From contig JBCDAV010000004.1 in NCBI GenBank assembly GCA_039184865.1, positions 62,001 through 126,000 of the forward strand: a DNA stretch of 64,000 nt, written 5' to 3'. Each line of letters begins with the position of its first letter. Positions within the stretch are counted from its first letter, which is position 1. Under the pieces are notes generated by a model, which was not told the DNA's origin, ran no database searches, and worked only from the letters and a program-made list of their open reading frames with translations. A program made the translations under genes and the position numbers. This document shows, piece by piece, positions 42,888 to 50,049 of this stretch. The stretch is from Thermohalobaculum sp039184865 (GTDB lineage: Bacteria; Pseudomonadota; Alphaproteobacteria; Rhodobacterales; Rhodobacteraceae).

Positions 42888-43676
42888 TCACAAATCGAAC
42901 TCGGCAAAGACAGGCGCATGGTCGGACGGTTTCTGACGACCGCGCCATGCCTTGCCGATGCGGCTCGATCCTTCAACATGCGCAACGCCCCCCCGGCACC
43001 AGATATGGTCGAGCCTGCGCCCCTTGTCGGCAGCCTCCCAGTCGCGGGCGCGATAGGACCACCAAGAATAGAGCCTCTCCGGTTCGGGTATGTCCATGCG
43101 GGTCACGTCTCGCCATTCGCCAGCGGCCATAAGCGCCATCATCGCATCTGTTTCCACGGGCGTGTGGCTGACGACTTTGAGCAGTTGCTTGTGCGACCAG
43201 ACATCGGTTTCCAGCGGTGCGATGTTCAGATCGCCGACAACGATGTGCCGCCCTTCGAGCCCTTTCGACCAGTCGGTCATCTCGGCGATGAAGTCGAGCT
43301 TGTGCCCGAATTTGTCGTTCTGCTCGCGATCCGGCACGTCGCCGCCCGCCGGGACGTAGAAGTTGTGCAGGACCGTGCCGTCGCGCAGGCGCACGGCACA
43401 GTGGCGCGCATCGTCGCGGCCGCACATCTCCATGTGCTCGACAGCGTCGCCACCGGCTCGGCTGAAGATCGCGACGCCGTTGTATCCCTTGAACCCGCGT
43501 GCCGTGATCATCCGGTATCCCTGCGCTTCGAAGGTCTCCGTGGGGATCTTCTCGACCGGCGATTTCGTCTCTTGCAGGCACAGGATATCCGGGCGTTCCT
43601 CGCTCATGAGCGCTGCCACGAGATCGGCGCGCAGGCGTACCGAGTTTATGTTCCAGGTCGCGAGTGTCAGGGGCAT
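42888..43676 (-). CDS. xthA: Exodeoxyribonuclease III
   Basis: 262 residues from the ATG at 43676 (a longer frame from 43754 adds a non-family N-terminus). AP endonuclease/3'-5' exonuclease of base-excision repair. Motifs: LATWNINSVR, LCLQETKS (metal Glu), GYNGVAIFSR, VVGDLNIAP (catalytic Asp/Asn), RLDHIWCR and the final SDHAPVFAEF His. Convergent with the carrier-protein gene and divergent from the DsbA-like gene. Confidence 0.93.
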   Translation of the reverse strand: MPLTLATWNINSVRLRADLVAALMSEERPDILCLQETKSPVEKIPTETFEAQGYRMITARGFKGYNGVAIFSRAGGDAVEHMEMCGRDDARHCAVRLRDGTVLHNFYVPAGGDVPDREQNDKFGHKLDFIAEMTDWSKGLEGRHIVVGDLNIAPLETDVWSHKQLLKVVSHTPVETDAMMALMAAGEWRDVTRMDIPEPERLYSWWSYRARDWEAADKGRRLDHIWCRGGVAHVEGSSRIGKAWRGRQKPSDHAPVFAEFDL

Positions 43677-43806
43677 GAGGGGCTCCGTCAGGCAGGCGCG
43701 CAGCATGGACCGAGCCGAGGATGCCCCGCAAGTGCGAACGCGCCGCCAGATCACAACCGGGTGCGGAAGCCTTTCACGGGCGCGTGTTCGGGGTTAGATA
43801 GAAGCC

Positions 43807-44484
43807 ATGGTTACGCTTGACATCATATCCGACCCGATCTGCCCCTGGTGTTACATCGGCAAGGCAAATCTCGACGCGGCGATCGCCCGGACAGGGCAGA
43901 ACCCGTTCGACATCAACTGGCGCATCTTCCAGCTCAACCCGGACATGCCGCCCGAGGGTGCTGACCGGCGCGAATATCTCGAGACCAAGTTCGGCGGTCC
44001 CGAGCGCGCGCGGGGCATCTACGACCGCATTCGCGGCGCCGCTGAGGAGGCCGGCCTCGACGTCAAATTCGACAAGATCGCGCGCACGCCGAACACGATG
44101 GACGCGCATCGCTTGATCCGCTGGTCAAAGTCCACGGGCATGCAGAACGCCTTGGTGCACCAGCTCTTCATCCGCTACTTTCAGAACGGCGAGGACATCT
44201 CGGATCACGGCGTTCTCGCCGACGCCGCCGAGTCGATCGGTATGGAGCGCGCCGTGGTCGAGCGCCTGCTTGCCGGCGATGCCGACCGCGAAATGCTGCA
44301 GGAAGAGGACGCCACAGCCCGAGAGATGGGCGTCGGCGGCGTTCCCTGCTTTATCGTTGGCGGCAAATATGTCGTGCAGGGCGCGCAACCACCCGAAACC
44401 TGGGAGCGCGTGATCGAGGAACTCGTGGCCTCGCAGGCGGCCGGTGAAGATGCCGACGCGAAAACCGATGAGGTGACGCAATGA
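43807..44484 (+). CDS. DsbA-family (FrnE-like) oxidoreductase
   Basis: 225 residues without a signal peptide, so probably cytoplasmic. The thioredoxin-fold active site is CPWC in SDPICPWCYIGKANLDAAI, followed by the helical insert typical of FrnE-type 2-hydroxychromene isomerase/DsbA relatives, with a cis-Pro loop in GVGGVPCFIVGGKYVVQGAQ. Its stop overlaps the start of a membrane protein gene (ATGA). It probably acts in thiol-disulfide exchange. Confidence 0.88.
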   Translation: MVTLDIISDPICPWCYIGKANLDAAIARTGQNPFDINWRIFQLNPDMPPEGADRREYLETKFGGPERARGIYDRIRGAAEEAGLDVKFDKIARTPNTMDAHRLIRWSKSTGMQNALVHQLFIRYFQNGEDISDHGVLADAAESIGMERAVVERLLAGDADREMLQEEDATAREMGVGGVPCFIVGGKYVVQGAQPPETWERVIEELVASQAAGEDADAKTDEVTQ

Positions 44485-44975
44485 ACATGCTGATCTCGGA
44501 ACTGCAGATGCTCGCCGGCGACTGGCGGTCCTGGATCGTTGTCGTTCTTATGGCCCTGATCGCGGTTCACTCAGCCGTCTACTATGTCGTCTGCCCCTAC
44601 GTGCACGGGCGCGCCAACATCTCGGATGCGGAAGTCACAGAGGCGCGGGGCAACCCATTCAAGCCCGGCATGCGCCTCGGCCTTATGATGGTCGTCGGCA
44701 TCGTGCTCACGCTGACCGGCCTCTTCATGATCGCAGACGGCGTCAAACCGACCCTCGCCCTCGCCGCCATGGTCGTCGGTATCGTGATCATCCAGACCGA
44801 ACCGACCCGGTCCAGCATCCGCGAGAGCACGCAGCGCGTCGTCGCCCTGCGCGATGCCGAGGTCGTGACGCGAGAGGCCGCGCAAAGCCGCCTGCGCGGA
44901 AATCATCGCGAGCTCGTCACCAAGAACGTCGTGCTCCTCGGCGCGCTGATTGCCGGGATGGCAGTCTTCGGCTGA
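44481..44975 (+). CDS. Hypothetical membrane protein
   Basis: 164 residues with three transmembrane helices (WIVVVLMALIAVHSAVYYVV, LMMVVGIVLTLTGLFMIADG and the C-terminal VVLLGALIAGMAVFG) plus a short further hydrophobic piece (LALAAMVVGIVIIQ). No family recognised. Overlaps the DsbA-like gene by 4 bases, so probably cotranslated with it; the functional link is unknown. Confidence 0.6.
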   Translation: MNMLISELQMLAGDWRSWIVVVLMALIAVHSAVYYVVCPYVHGRANISDAEVTEARGNPFKPGMRLGLMMVVGIVLTLTGLFMIADGVKPTLALAAMVVGIVIIQTEPTRSSIRESTQRVVALRDAEVVTREAAQSRLRGNHRELVTKNVVLLGALIAGMAVFG

Positions 44976-44994
44976 CCCGGCGCGCGCGGCCCGA

Positions 44995-45981
44995 TCAGGC
45001 CGCCAGCGCCTCGCGCCCGTGCGGCGCGTCGAAGTCGATGACCGGGCCCGCCGGCAGGATCCGGTGCGGATTGATCGTCTCGTGACTGCGGTGATAGTGG
45101 TGCCGGATGTGCTCCATGTTCACGGTCGCCGCCACCCCCGGCCATTGGTAGAGCTCGCGCGTGTACCCCCACAACGCCGGATAATCCGCAAGCCTGCGGA
45201 TATTGCATTTGAAGTGCCCGACATAGACCGGGTCGAACCGCACCAGCGTCGTGAACAGACGCCAGTCGGCCTCGGTGATGCGGTCGCCCAGAAGATACCG
45301 GCTGTGCGAGAGCCGCGTCTCCAGCCGGTCCAGCTCGTCGAACAGCGCGGTGACTGCGCTGTCATAAGCTTCCTGCGAGGTCGCGAAGCCCGATTTGTAG
45401 ACCCCGTTGTTGACGTGATCGTAGATCGGCGCGTTGACGGCGTCGATCTCCGCCCGCAGGTCCTCCGGATAGAAATCCAGCGTATTGCCGGTCAGCCCGT
45501 CGAACGCCGAGTTCAGCATCCGGATGATCTCGGAGCTCTCATTCGAGACGATCGTCTCGCGCTTGGTATCCCACAGCACCGGCACCGTCACCCGCGTCGA
45601 GACCGTCGGCACCGCACTAGTGTAGACCTCGTGCAGATACTGCTTGCCCATCAGCAGATCGCCCGTCGCCCCCGGCCAGTCCGAGGCCAGCGTCCAGCCG
45701 CGCTCGAACATCAGCGGATGCACGACGCTGACGCCGATGTGTTCCTCCAGGCCCTTGAGCGCGCGGAAGATCAGCGTGCGGTGCGCCCACGGACAGGCAT
45801 AGGAGACATAGAGGTGATAACGCCCGCTCTCAGCGGCAAACCCCGCCTCGCCCGATGGCCCGGCCGATCCGTCGGGCGTGATCCAGTTGCGGAACTGCGC
45901 GGCCGAGCGTTCGAACTTCCCGCCGGATTTCTTGGTATCGTACCAGGTGTCGTGCCAGACGCCGTCAACCAGCAGTCCCAT
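44995..45981 (-). CDS. Glutathione S-transferase family / glutathionyl-hydroquinone reductase-like
   Basis: 328 residues from the ATG at 45981, which has AGGAGG upstream (an upstream in-frame ATG at 46095 lacks one). Matches the ECM4/YqjG xi-class GST: catalytic CPWA in YVSYACPWAHRTLIFRALKG, the GSH-binding VPVLWDTKRETIVSNESSEIIRML and the C-terminal helical domain with YLLGDRITEADWRLFTTLVRFDPVY. These enzymes reduce glutathionyl-hydroquinones and related adducts. Physiological substrate unknown here. Confidence 0.87.
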   Translation of the reverse strand: MGLLVDGVWHDTWYDTKKSGGKFERSAAQFRNWITPDGSAGPSGEAGFAAESGRYHLYVSYACPWAHRTLIFRALKGLEEHIGVSVVHPLMFERGWTLASDWPGATGDLLMGKQYLHEVYTSAVPTVSTRVTVPVLWDTKRETIVSNESSEIIRMLNSAFDGLTGNTLDFYPEDLRAEIDAVNAPIYDHVNNGVYKSGFATSQEAYDSAVTALFDELDRLETRLSHSRYLLGDRITEADWRLFTTLVRFDPVYVGHFKCNIRRLADYPALWGYTRELYQWPGVAATVNMEHIRHHYHRSHETINPHRILPAGPVIDFDAPHGREALAA

Positions 45982-46023
45982 CTTGCGTTCCTCCTTGATG
46001 GATCTTGCCCCACCACCTAGCGA

Positions 46024-47211
46024 TTGCGCCGCGGGGAAACAGCCCTCGTAAGCGCAAGTGCGTTTTCTGAAATCCGCAACGAAGCCGCTGCGCAAGCACG
46101 CGCCCGGCGATCACGCAACCCATGGTCTTTGCGGCGCGCGGTGGATATCGTCCTCGCCGCGCCGGGGGCGTTTGCGGGAGACATGGCCGTGGCGGTCATC
46201 GACTATGTGGGAGCAACAGCAGCACGTCTGACCGGGTTCGCGGCGCTGATCCCGGCCTGGCTGGCACTGCAACGCTACACGTTGCCCTTTCTCACCGGCG
46301 GACCGCTGGTTCTGGTCGTCGACACTTTACGCGCCAGCCTCTATCCGCTCGCCTGGCTGATCGTTGCCTGGGTGCTGATCTACCCAAAATCGACGCGCCA
46401 TTTCCTCTACCGGCGCGAGGACCGGCGCTGGCGCGTCGTGCTCGCCGCAATCTATGCCGTCGCCATTCCGTTCGTCTTCGTCACCGCCATCGAGACGATC
46501 CGCACCTACTGGCTGCAGACGATCTGGATCGCCGACGCCATTCTGGTGGCGCTGCCGCCGGTCTGGTGCGCGTTCCTCATCGCGTTCTCGGTTCCGGGCG
46601 CCTATGCGCGCCACATCGCGGAGGAACGCGATCAGGAGATCGAAGACCGCCGCCGGCTTTCCGATGAGACCCTGGCCAATGAGGCCGAACGCGCGTTCAC
46701 GCAGGAATTGCGCGCGCAGGGCGATCTGTCCGAGGCCGGGTATTCCGACGATGATACTGATCTGAACAAGTGGCGCCGGACGGTCATCGCGCGCCACGAA
46801 GAACAGGCCGAAGTCCGCAAGGACCACAAGGACGCCTCCCGACATAAAGTAACGCGGCGGATCGTCGGGCGCATGGCGATCGCGCTGCTTCTCGGCGGAA
46901 CTGTCCTTGTCCTCGCGCAGGGTCTCACCGGGTCGGTCGAGACGTCGCGCTGGCTCACGAAATACATGCCGGTGATCCTCGCCGTCGTGCTCGTGAGCAT
47001 CTTCGTGATCGGCAATATTGCCTTCGGTGCGCGTGGCGGCACCGTGTTTGGCCGGGTCTTCCGCATCGTCGGCTTCGTCGTCGTCTTCAGTCTGCTGGCG
47101 AACCTGATCTTCTTCCCGGCATCGACCAACATTCTCGCGATCGTCTACGAGGATTTCCTCGAACAGGCGATCGGCAGCGTCACACCCTTGCAGGACATTC
47201 TCGGCAAGTAG
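46024..47211 (+). CDS. Hypothetical polytopic membrane protein
   Basis: About 395 residues if the TTG at 46024 is used; GTG at 46141 or ATG at 46183 are other options, so the start is uncertain. Six to eight transmembrane helices flank a central cytoplasmic, highly charged helical region (about 200-285: EERDQEIEDRRRLSDETLAN, AVEEQAE-like). No recognised domain. Divergent from the GST gene, with a 42-base gap between the starts, so the promoter must be short or inside the coding region of one of them. Confidence 0.55.
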   Translation: MRRGETALVSASAFSEIRNEAAAQARARRSRNPWSLRRAVDIVLAAPGAFAGDMAVAVIDYVGATAARLTGFAALIPAWLALQRYTLPFLTGGPLVLVVDTLRASLYPLAWLIVAWVLIYPKSTRHFLYRREDRRWRVVLAAIYAVAIPFVFVTAIETIRTYWLQTIWIADAILVALPPVWCAFLIAFSVPGAYARHIAEERDQEIEDRRRLSDETLANEAERAFTQELRAQGDLSEAGYSDDDTDLNKWRRTVIARHEEQAEVRKDHKDASRHKVTRRIVGRMAIALLLGGTVLVLAQGLTGSVETSRWLTKYMPVILAVVLVSIFVIGNIAFGARGGTVFGRVFRIVGFVVVFSLLANLIFFPASTNILAIVYEDFLEQAIGSVTPLQDILGK

Positions 47212-47290
47212 GCGCATGGACGATCGGCCTTGCGCCGCACGGCCGTTCCGGCGCACGTCTTGAGACCTGAACAAAGATCAGGAGCATGCG

Positions 47291-48322
47291 ATGCGGTCGA
47301 TCAGATCGGTTCATATTACGGCATGCCACGCCGAAGGCGAGGTCGGCGACGTGATCACCGGCGGGGTCGCACCGCCGCCGGGCGACACCTTGTGGGCGCA
47401 GTCGCGCTGGATCTCGAATGACGGGCGCCTGCGCAATTTCGTGCTGAACGAGCCGCGCGGCGGCGTGTTTCGCCACGTGAACCTGCTGGTGCCGCCGAAA
47501 GATCCGCGGGCCGATGCCGCCTGGATCATCATGGAGCCCGAAGACACCCCGCCGATGTCCGGGTCGAACTCGATCTGCGTCGCCACCGTGCTGCTCGAGA
47601 CGGGCATCCTGCCGATGACCGAACCGGAGACGGTGCTGACGCTTGAGGCGCCCGGCGGGCTCGTGGAGGCGCGCGCGACCTGCCGCGACGGACGGGTCGA
47701 GCGCATCCGAATCCGCAATCACCCGAGCTTTGCCGACCGGCTTGGTGCGGTGATCGAAGTCGCGGGTCTCGGCACGCTCACCGTCGACACGGCCTATGGC
47801 GGCGACAGCTTCGTCATCGCCGATGCGCCCTCGCTCGGCTTCTCGCTCCTGCCGGACGAGGCGCGGGACCTTGCCGAAGCCGGGATCAGGATCACATCCG
47901 CCGCGAACGAGCAGCTCGGCTTCCGGCATCCGGTCAATGCCGACTGGAACCATATCTCGTTCTGCCAGATCGCAGCACCGGTCGAGGCCATCGAAGGCGT
48001 GAAGACCGGGCGCAACGCAGTCGTCATCCAGCCGGGCAAGATCGATCGCTCGCCGACCGGAACCGGCTGCTCGGCGCGGATGGCGGTCATGCACGCGCGC
48101 GGCGAACTCGCGGTTGCGGAACCCTTCGCCGGGATTTCGCTCATCGGCTCGCGGTTCGATTGCGGCATTGAAGAGGTCACTGAAATCGCAGGTAAAAGCG
48201 CAGTTGTCCCCAGTATATCGGGGCGGGCGTGGATAACCGGGCAGCGCACCGAAATGCTGGATTCATCAGATCCGTGGCCTGAAGGCTATAGACTCTCGGA
48301 CACCTGGCCGCATATAAGATGA
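47291..48322 (+). CDS. Proline racemase superfamily protein with Ser/Cys active-site pair
   Basis: 343 residues of the proline racemase/4-hydroxyproline epimerase/trans-3-hydroxyproline dehydratase superfamily. The first catalytic position, a Cys in racemases (MCGH), is Ser90 (PPMSGSNSIC). The second is Cys260 (SPTGTGCSARMAVMH). Members with Ser in place of the first Cys usually differ from classic racemases, acting as dehydratases or epimerases of hydroxyproline-type substrates. An AGGAG ribosome binding site precedes the ATG. Neighbours give no substrate clue, so I leave the reaction open. Confidence 0.85.
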   Translation: MRSIRSVHITACHAEGEVGDVITGGVAPPPGDTLWAQSRWISNDGRLRNFVLNEPRGGVFRHVNLLVPPKDPRADAAWIIMEPEDTPPMSGSNSICVATVLLETGILPMTEPETVLTLEAPGGLVEARATCRDGRVERIRIRNHPSFADRLGAVIEVAGLGTLTVDTAYGGDSFVIADAPSLGFSLLPDEARDLAEAGIRITSAANEQLGFRHPVNADWNHISFCQIAAPVEAIEGVKTGRNAVVIQPGKIDRSPTGTGCSARMAVMHARGELAVAEPFAGISLIGSRFDCGIEEVTEIAGKSAVVPSISGRAWITGQRTEMLDSSDPWPEGYRLSDTWPHIR

Positions 48323-48349
48323 ATACCACTCACAAGGGCGCGGGACTTA

Positions 48350-48372
48350 ACCGGATGTTCACGACATCCGGT
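48350..48372. promoter_or_regulatory. Perfect inverted repeat upstream of a small ORF
   Basis: ACCGGATGT at 48350-48358 and ACATCCGGT at 48364-48372 form a 9-base perfect inverted repeat with a 5-base spacer, 35 bases upstream of the ATG at 48408. It could end the proline-racemase transcript (no U-run) or be an operator for the small ORF. Confidence 0.45.
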
Positions 48373-48407
48373 GCAGGTCGCGCTTTCACTTTTGGAAGGA
48401 GGACGAG

Positions 48408-48566
48408 ATGAAAGAAATTCATAAGAAGGACGATCTCACCGAGTTCCAGGCATCTGAACGTCGCGACGACGACCTCATGGCAATGGCCGAACCGAACGAA
48501 AGCGCAGAGCATCCGGCCAAGCCGCTGACGTTCATGCGCCTGCCTGCCTACGTGATGACTGCCTGA
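48408..48566 (+). CDS. Small hypothetical protein, 52 residues
   Basis: Begins MKEIHKKDDLTEFQASERRD and ends FMRLPAYVMTA. It is hydrophilic and acidic at first, with a short hydrophobic C-terminus. A strong ribosome binding site (GGAAGGAGG) 7 bases before the ATG and the flanking hairpins make it likely to be expressed. I recognise no family; it could be a regulatory or stress peptide. Confidence 0.5.
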   Translation: MKEIHKKDDLTEFQASERRDDDLMAMAEPNESAEHPAKPLTFMRLPAYVMTA

Positions 48567-48576
48567 GCGTTTTTTG

Positions 48577-48595
48577 GGGGCCGGTCTCCGGCCCC
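48577..48595. repeat. GC-rich stem-loop preceded by a T-run
   Basis: GGGGCCGG at 48577-48584 and CCGGCCCC at 48588-48595 form a perfect 8-base stem with a TCT loop. The six T bases (48570-48575) lie before the stem on the plus strand, the wrong side for a plus-strand intrinsic terminator, and read as A on the minus strand. So it is not a standard terminator in either direction, but it sits between two convergent genes. Confidence 0.45.
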
Positions 48596-48597
48596 GC

Positions 48598-48924
48598 CTA
48601 CCCCTGCGCGCCGGGCCGCGATCTCAGAAACAGATAAAGCGGCAGCGCGCAGCTTACGCCGATCGAAATTCCGGCCAGCGGCGTAATGATCAGGTCGAAC
48701 CAGCGCCGGTCCCGGACACATTCATAGATCACCCAGATCACCAGCGCGGCGTAGCTCACCGTCAGGTCATAGACCAGGCCAGTGGCTGCATCATTGACGT
48801 TCCACGCATCGACCATCGCCGACAGGTCCCAGCCGAATTCGTTGAACCAGCGCGCGAAATAGGTCCACGGCAGGATCGTGCCGATGATGGCGAGCACGAG
48901 ATAGGCGATCCGGATGGCTGACAT
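48598..48924 (-). CDS. DUF2834 family small membrane protein
   Basis: 108 residues from the ATG at 48924, which has GAGGGG upstream; a longer frame from 48960 or 49011 is possible. Three transmembrane helices: IRIAYLVLAIIGTILPWTYF, the LTVSYAALVIWVIYECV pair and LAGISIGVSCALPLYLFLR. The layout and the WTYFARWFNEFGWDLS region fit the DUF2834 family. Function unknown. Confidence 0.65.
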   Translation of the reverse strand: MSAIRIAYLVLAIIGTILPWTYFARWFNEFGWDLSAMVDAWNVNDAATGLVYDLTVSYAALVIWVIYECVRDRRWFDLIITPLAGISIGVSCALPLYLFLRSRPGAQG

Positions 48925-49257
48925 GTTGTACGACCCCTCGACCAGGCTTTCTGCGGACATAGGTCGCCCGCGCCGGTTTTCATCGCCCGTGCCCTTGCCT
49001 CGCGCCTTCACAGTTTCGCGGAGGTCCGTGATCCCGTCTTGCCTCTAACGCGGTCGGCATGGTTCGCTCCGGTCCAGCGCTGTTCTGCGGCCATACAGGT
49101 GCTGTACGGATGCCATACGCGTGCCAGACGCGAGCCATACGCTGTGCCGGTGGCGGCGATTGGTTTAGGCTTTTCGGCGGTTCTGACCAAAACCGAACCA
49201 ATTTAGTCAGGTTTCAGAACCAAAACGGTCAGATTTCGCGAGCAAAATAGTCGGGTT
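48925..49257. other. 333-base gap between the DUF2834 and gntR genes
   Basis: Non-coding on both strands as far as I can see. It begins with the DUF2834 promoter region and holds two blocks of short periodic repeats, described separately (11-base units at 49079-49144, 22-base units starting at 49197). It ends at the gntR stop codon. Confidence 0.55.
49079..49144. repeat. Six tandem 11-base degenerate repeats
   Basis: Units start at 49079, 49090, 49101, 49112, 49123 and 49134: GCTGTTCTGCG, GCCATACAGGT, GCTGTACGGAT, GCCATACGCGT, GCCAGACGCGA, GCCATACGCTG. The GCCATAC core recurs exactly every 22 bases (49090, 49112, 49134). A period of 11 bases is close to one helical turn, so a bound protein would contact the same face. 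Confidence 0.55.
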
Positions 49258-49262
49258 TCAGA
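49197..49262. repeat. Three tandem 22-base repeats overlapping the 3' end of gntR
   Basis: Units at 49197, 49219 and 49241 share the pattern A(C/G)CAAWW(T/C)RGTC(A/G)G(A/G)TTTC. The third unit includes the gntR stop codon (49258-49260 on the minus strand). The first unit contains CCGAACCAATTT, which recurs in the gntR-gmaS promoter at 49936-49947. Confidence 0.55.
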
Positions 49263-49917
49263 TCGTGGCGTCGACGAGGGACCTGCGCGCGGTGTCCAGG
49301 TGGGCGCGCATGGCGTTCGACGCCGCGTCTGCGTCGCGCGACCGGATCGCGTCGAGAATGTCGCGGTGCTGGCGGTTGTACTTCGCGATGATCGACTGGT
49401 TCAGCGTCAGAGTGCGCATGCGCGCCCACTGCGCGTGGCTGCGCACCTCGTGCGTCTTCTCCATCATCCAGCGGATCATCGGATTGCGCGCCGCGTCGGC
49501 GAGCGCGAGGTGGAACTGCTCGTCCATGTCGGCGAACAGACGGCTGTCAAAACCCGCCTCCATGGCGTCCAGATGGGTTTCGGCGCGGGCCAGATCGGCC
49601 TCTGTGGCGTGCAGCACGGCGAGGCGGACCATGTGCGGCTCGAGCGCGAATCGCGCATCGACGAGTTCCAACGGCCGCGTCGTCTCGATGATCGACCCGG
49701 TCAGGGTGATCCCGGCATAGGTCACATACGTGCCTGATCCGGCGCGACGCTCCACGAAACCCATGTCCTCAAGGGTCTTCAGCGCCTCGCGCACGGTGCC
49801 GCGGGCGACGCCGTATTCCTCCGAGAGCATGCGCTCGGGCGGCAGACGCGCATCCCGCTGATAGGCGGCGTCGGTGATCCTGCGGCGCAGATCCAGAGTG
49901 ATGTCACGGGCGTTCAT
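49258..49917 (-). CDS. GntR-family (FadR/FCD subfamily) transcriptional regulator of the methylamine operon
   Basis: 219 residues from the ATG at 49917; an in-frame ATG at 49944 lies within the operator. N-terminal winged helix-turn-helix of GntR type (LPPERMLSEEYGVARGTVREALKTLEDMGFVERRAGSGTYVTY), then the helical FCD effector domain with metal/ligand residues in DEQFHLALADAARNPMI and the His of QHRDILDAIRSRDADAA. It is divergent from gmaS, and the 132-base gap holds a palindrome right before its start, so it probably represses itself and the methylamine operon. The ligand may be an intermediate such as gamma-glutamylmethylamide or a methylamine (inferred). Confidence 0.88.
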   Translation of the reverse strand: MNARDITLDLRRRITDAAYQRDARLPPERMLSEEYGVARGTVREALKTLEDMGFVERRAGSGTYVTYAGITLTGSIIETTRPLELVDARFALEPHMVRLAVLHATEADLARAETHLDAMEAGFDSRLFADMDEQFHLALADAARNPMIRWMMEKTHEVRSHAQWARMRTLTLNQSIIAKYNRQHRDILDAIRSRDADAASNAMRAHLDTARRSLVDATI

Positions 49918-49922
49918 GGAGC

Positions 49923-49947
49923 ATTGGTACCAATTCCGAACCAATTT
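49923..49947. promoter_or_regulatory. Operator-like palindrome in the gntR-gmaS promoter
   Basis: ATTGGTACCAAT (49923-49934) is a perfect 12-base palindrome ending 6 bases upstream of the gntR start. CCGAACCAATTT follows (49936-49947), then TTGGTC-containing sites nearby (ATTATTGGTCCG, CATTTGGTCAC around 49964-49983). GntR/FadR regulators bind palindromes of the TGGTACCA type, so this is a good candidate site. Confidence 0.6.
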
Positions 49948-50049
49948 GACAATTGCGGTTGATTATTGGTCCGCATTTGGTCACATATACCGTCAGCGAG
50001 ATTCGGAATGGGCCACTCAGAGCCCACCAGCGACAGGAGAGAGGGGCCG

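Noticed and set aside
48570..48595. Intrinsic terminator with T-run
   Set aside because: The T-run is before, not after, the stem on the plus strand, and reads as A after the stem on the minus strand; so it is listed only as a stem-loop.
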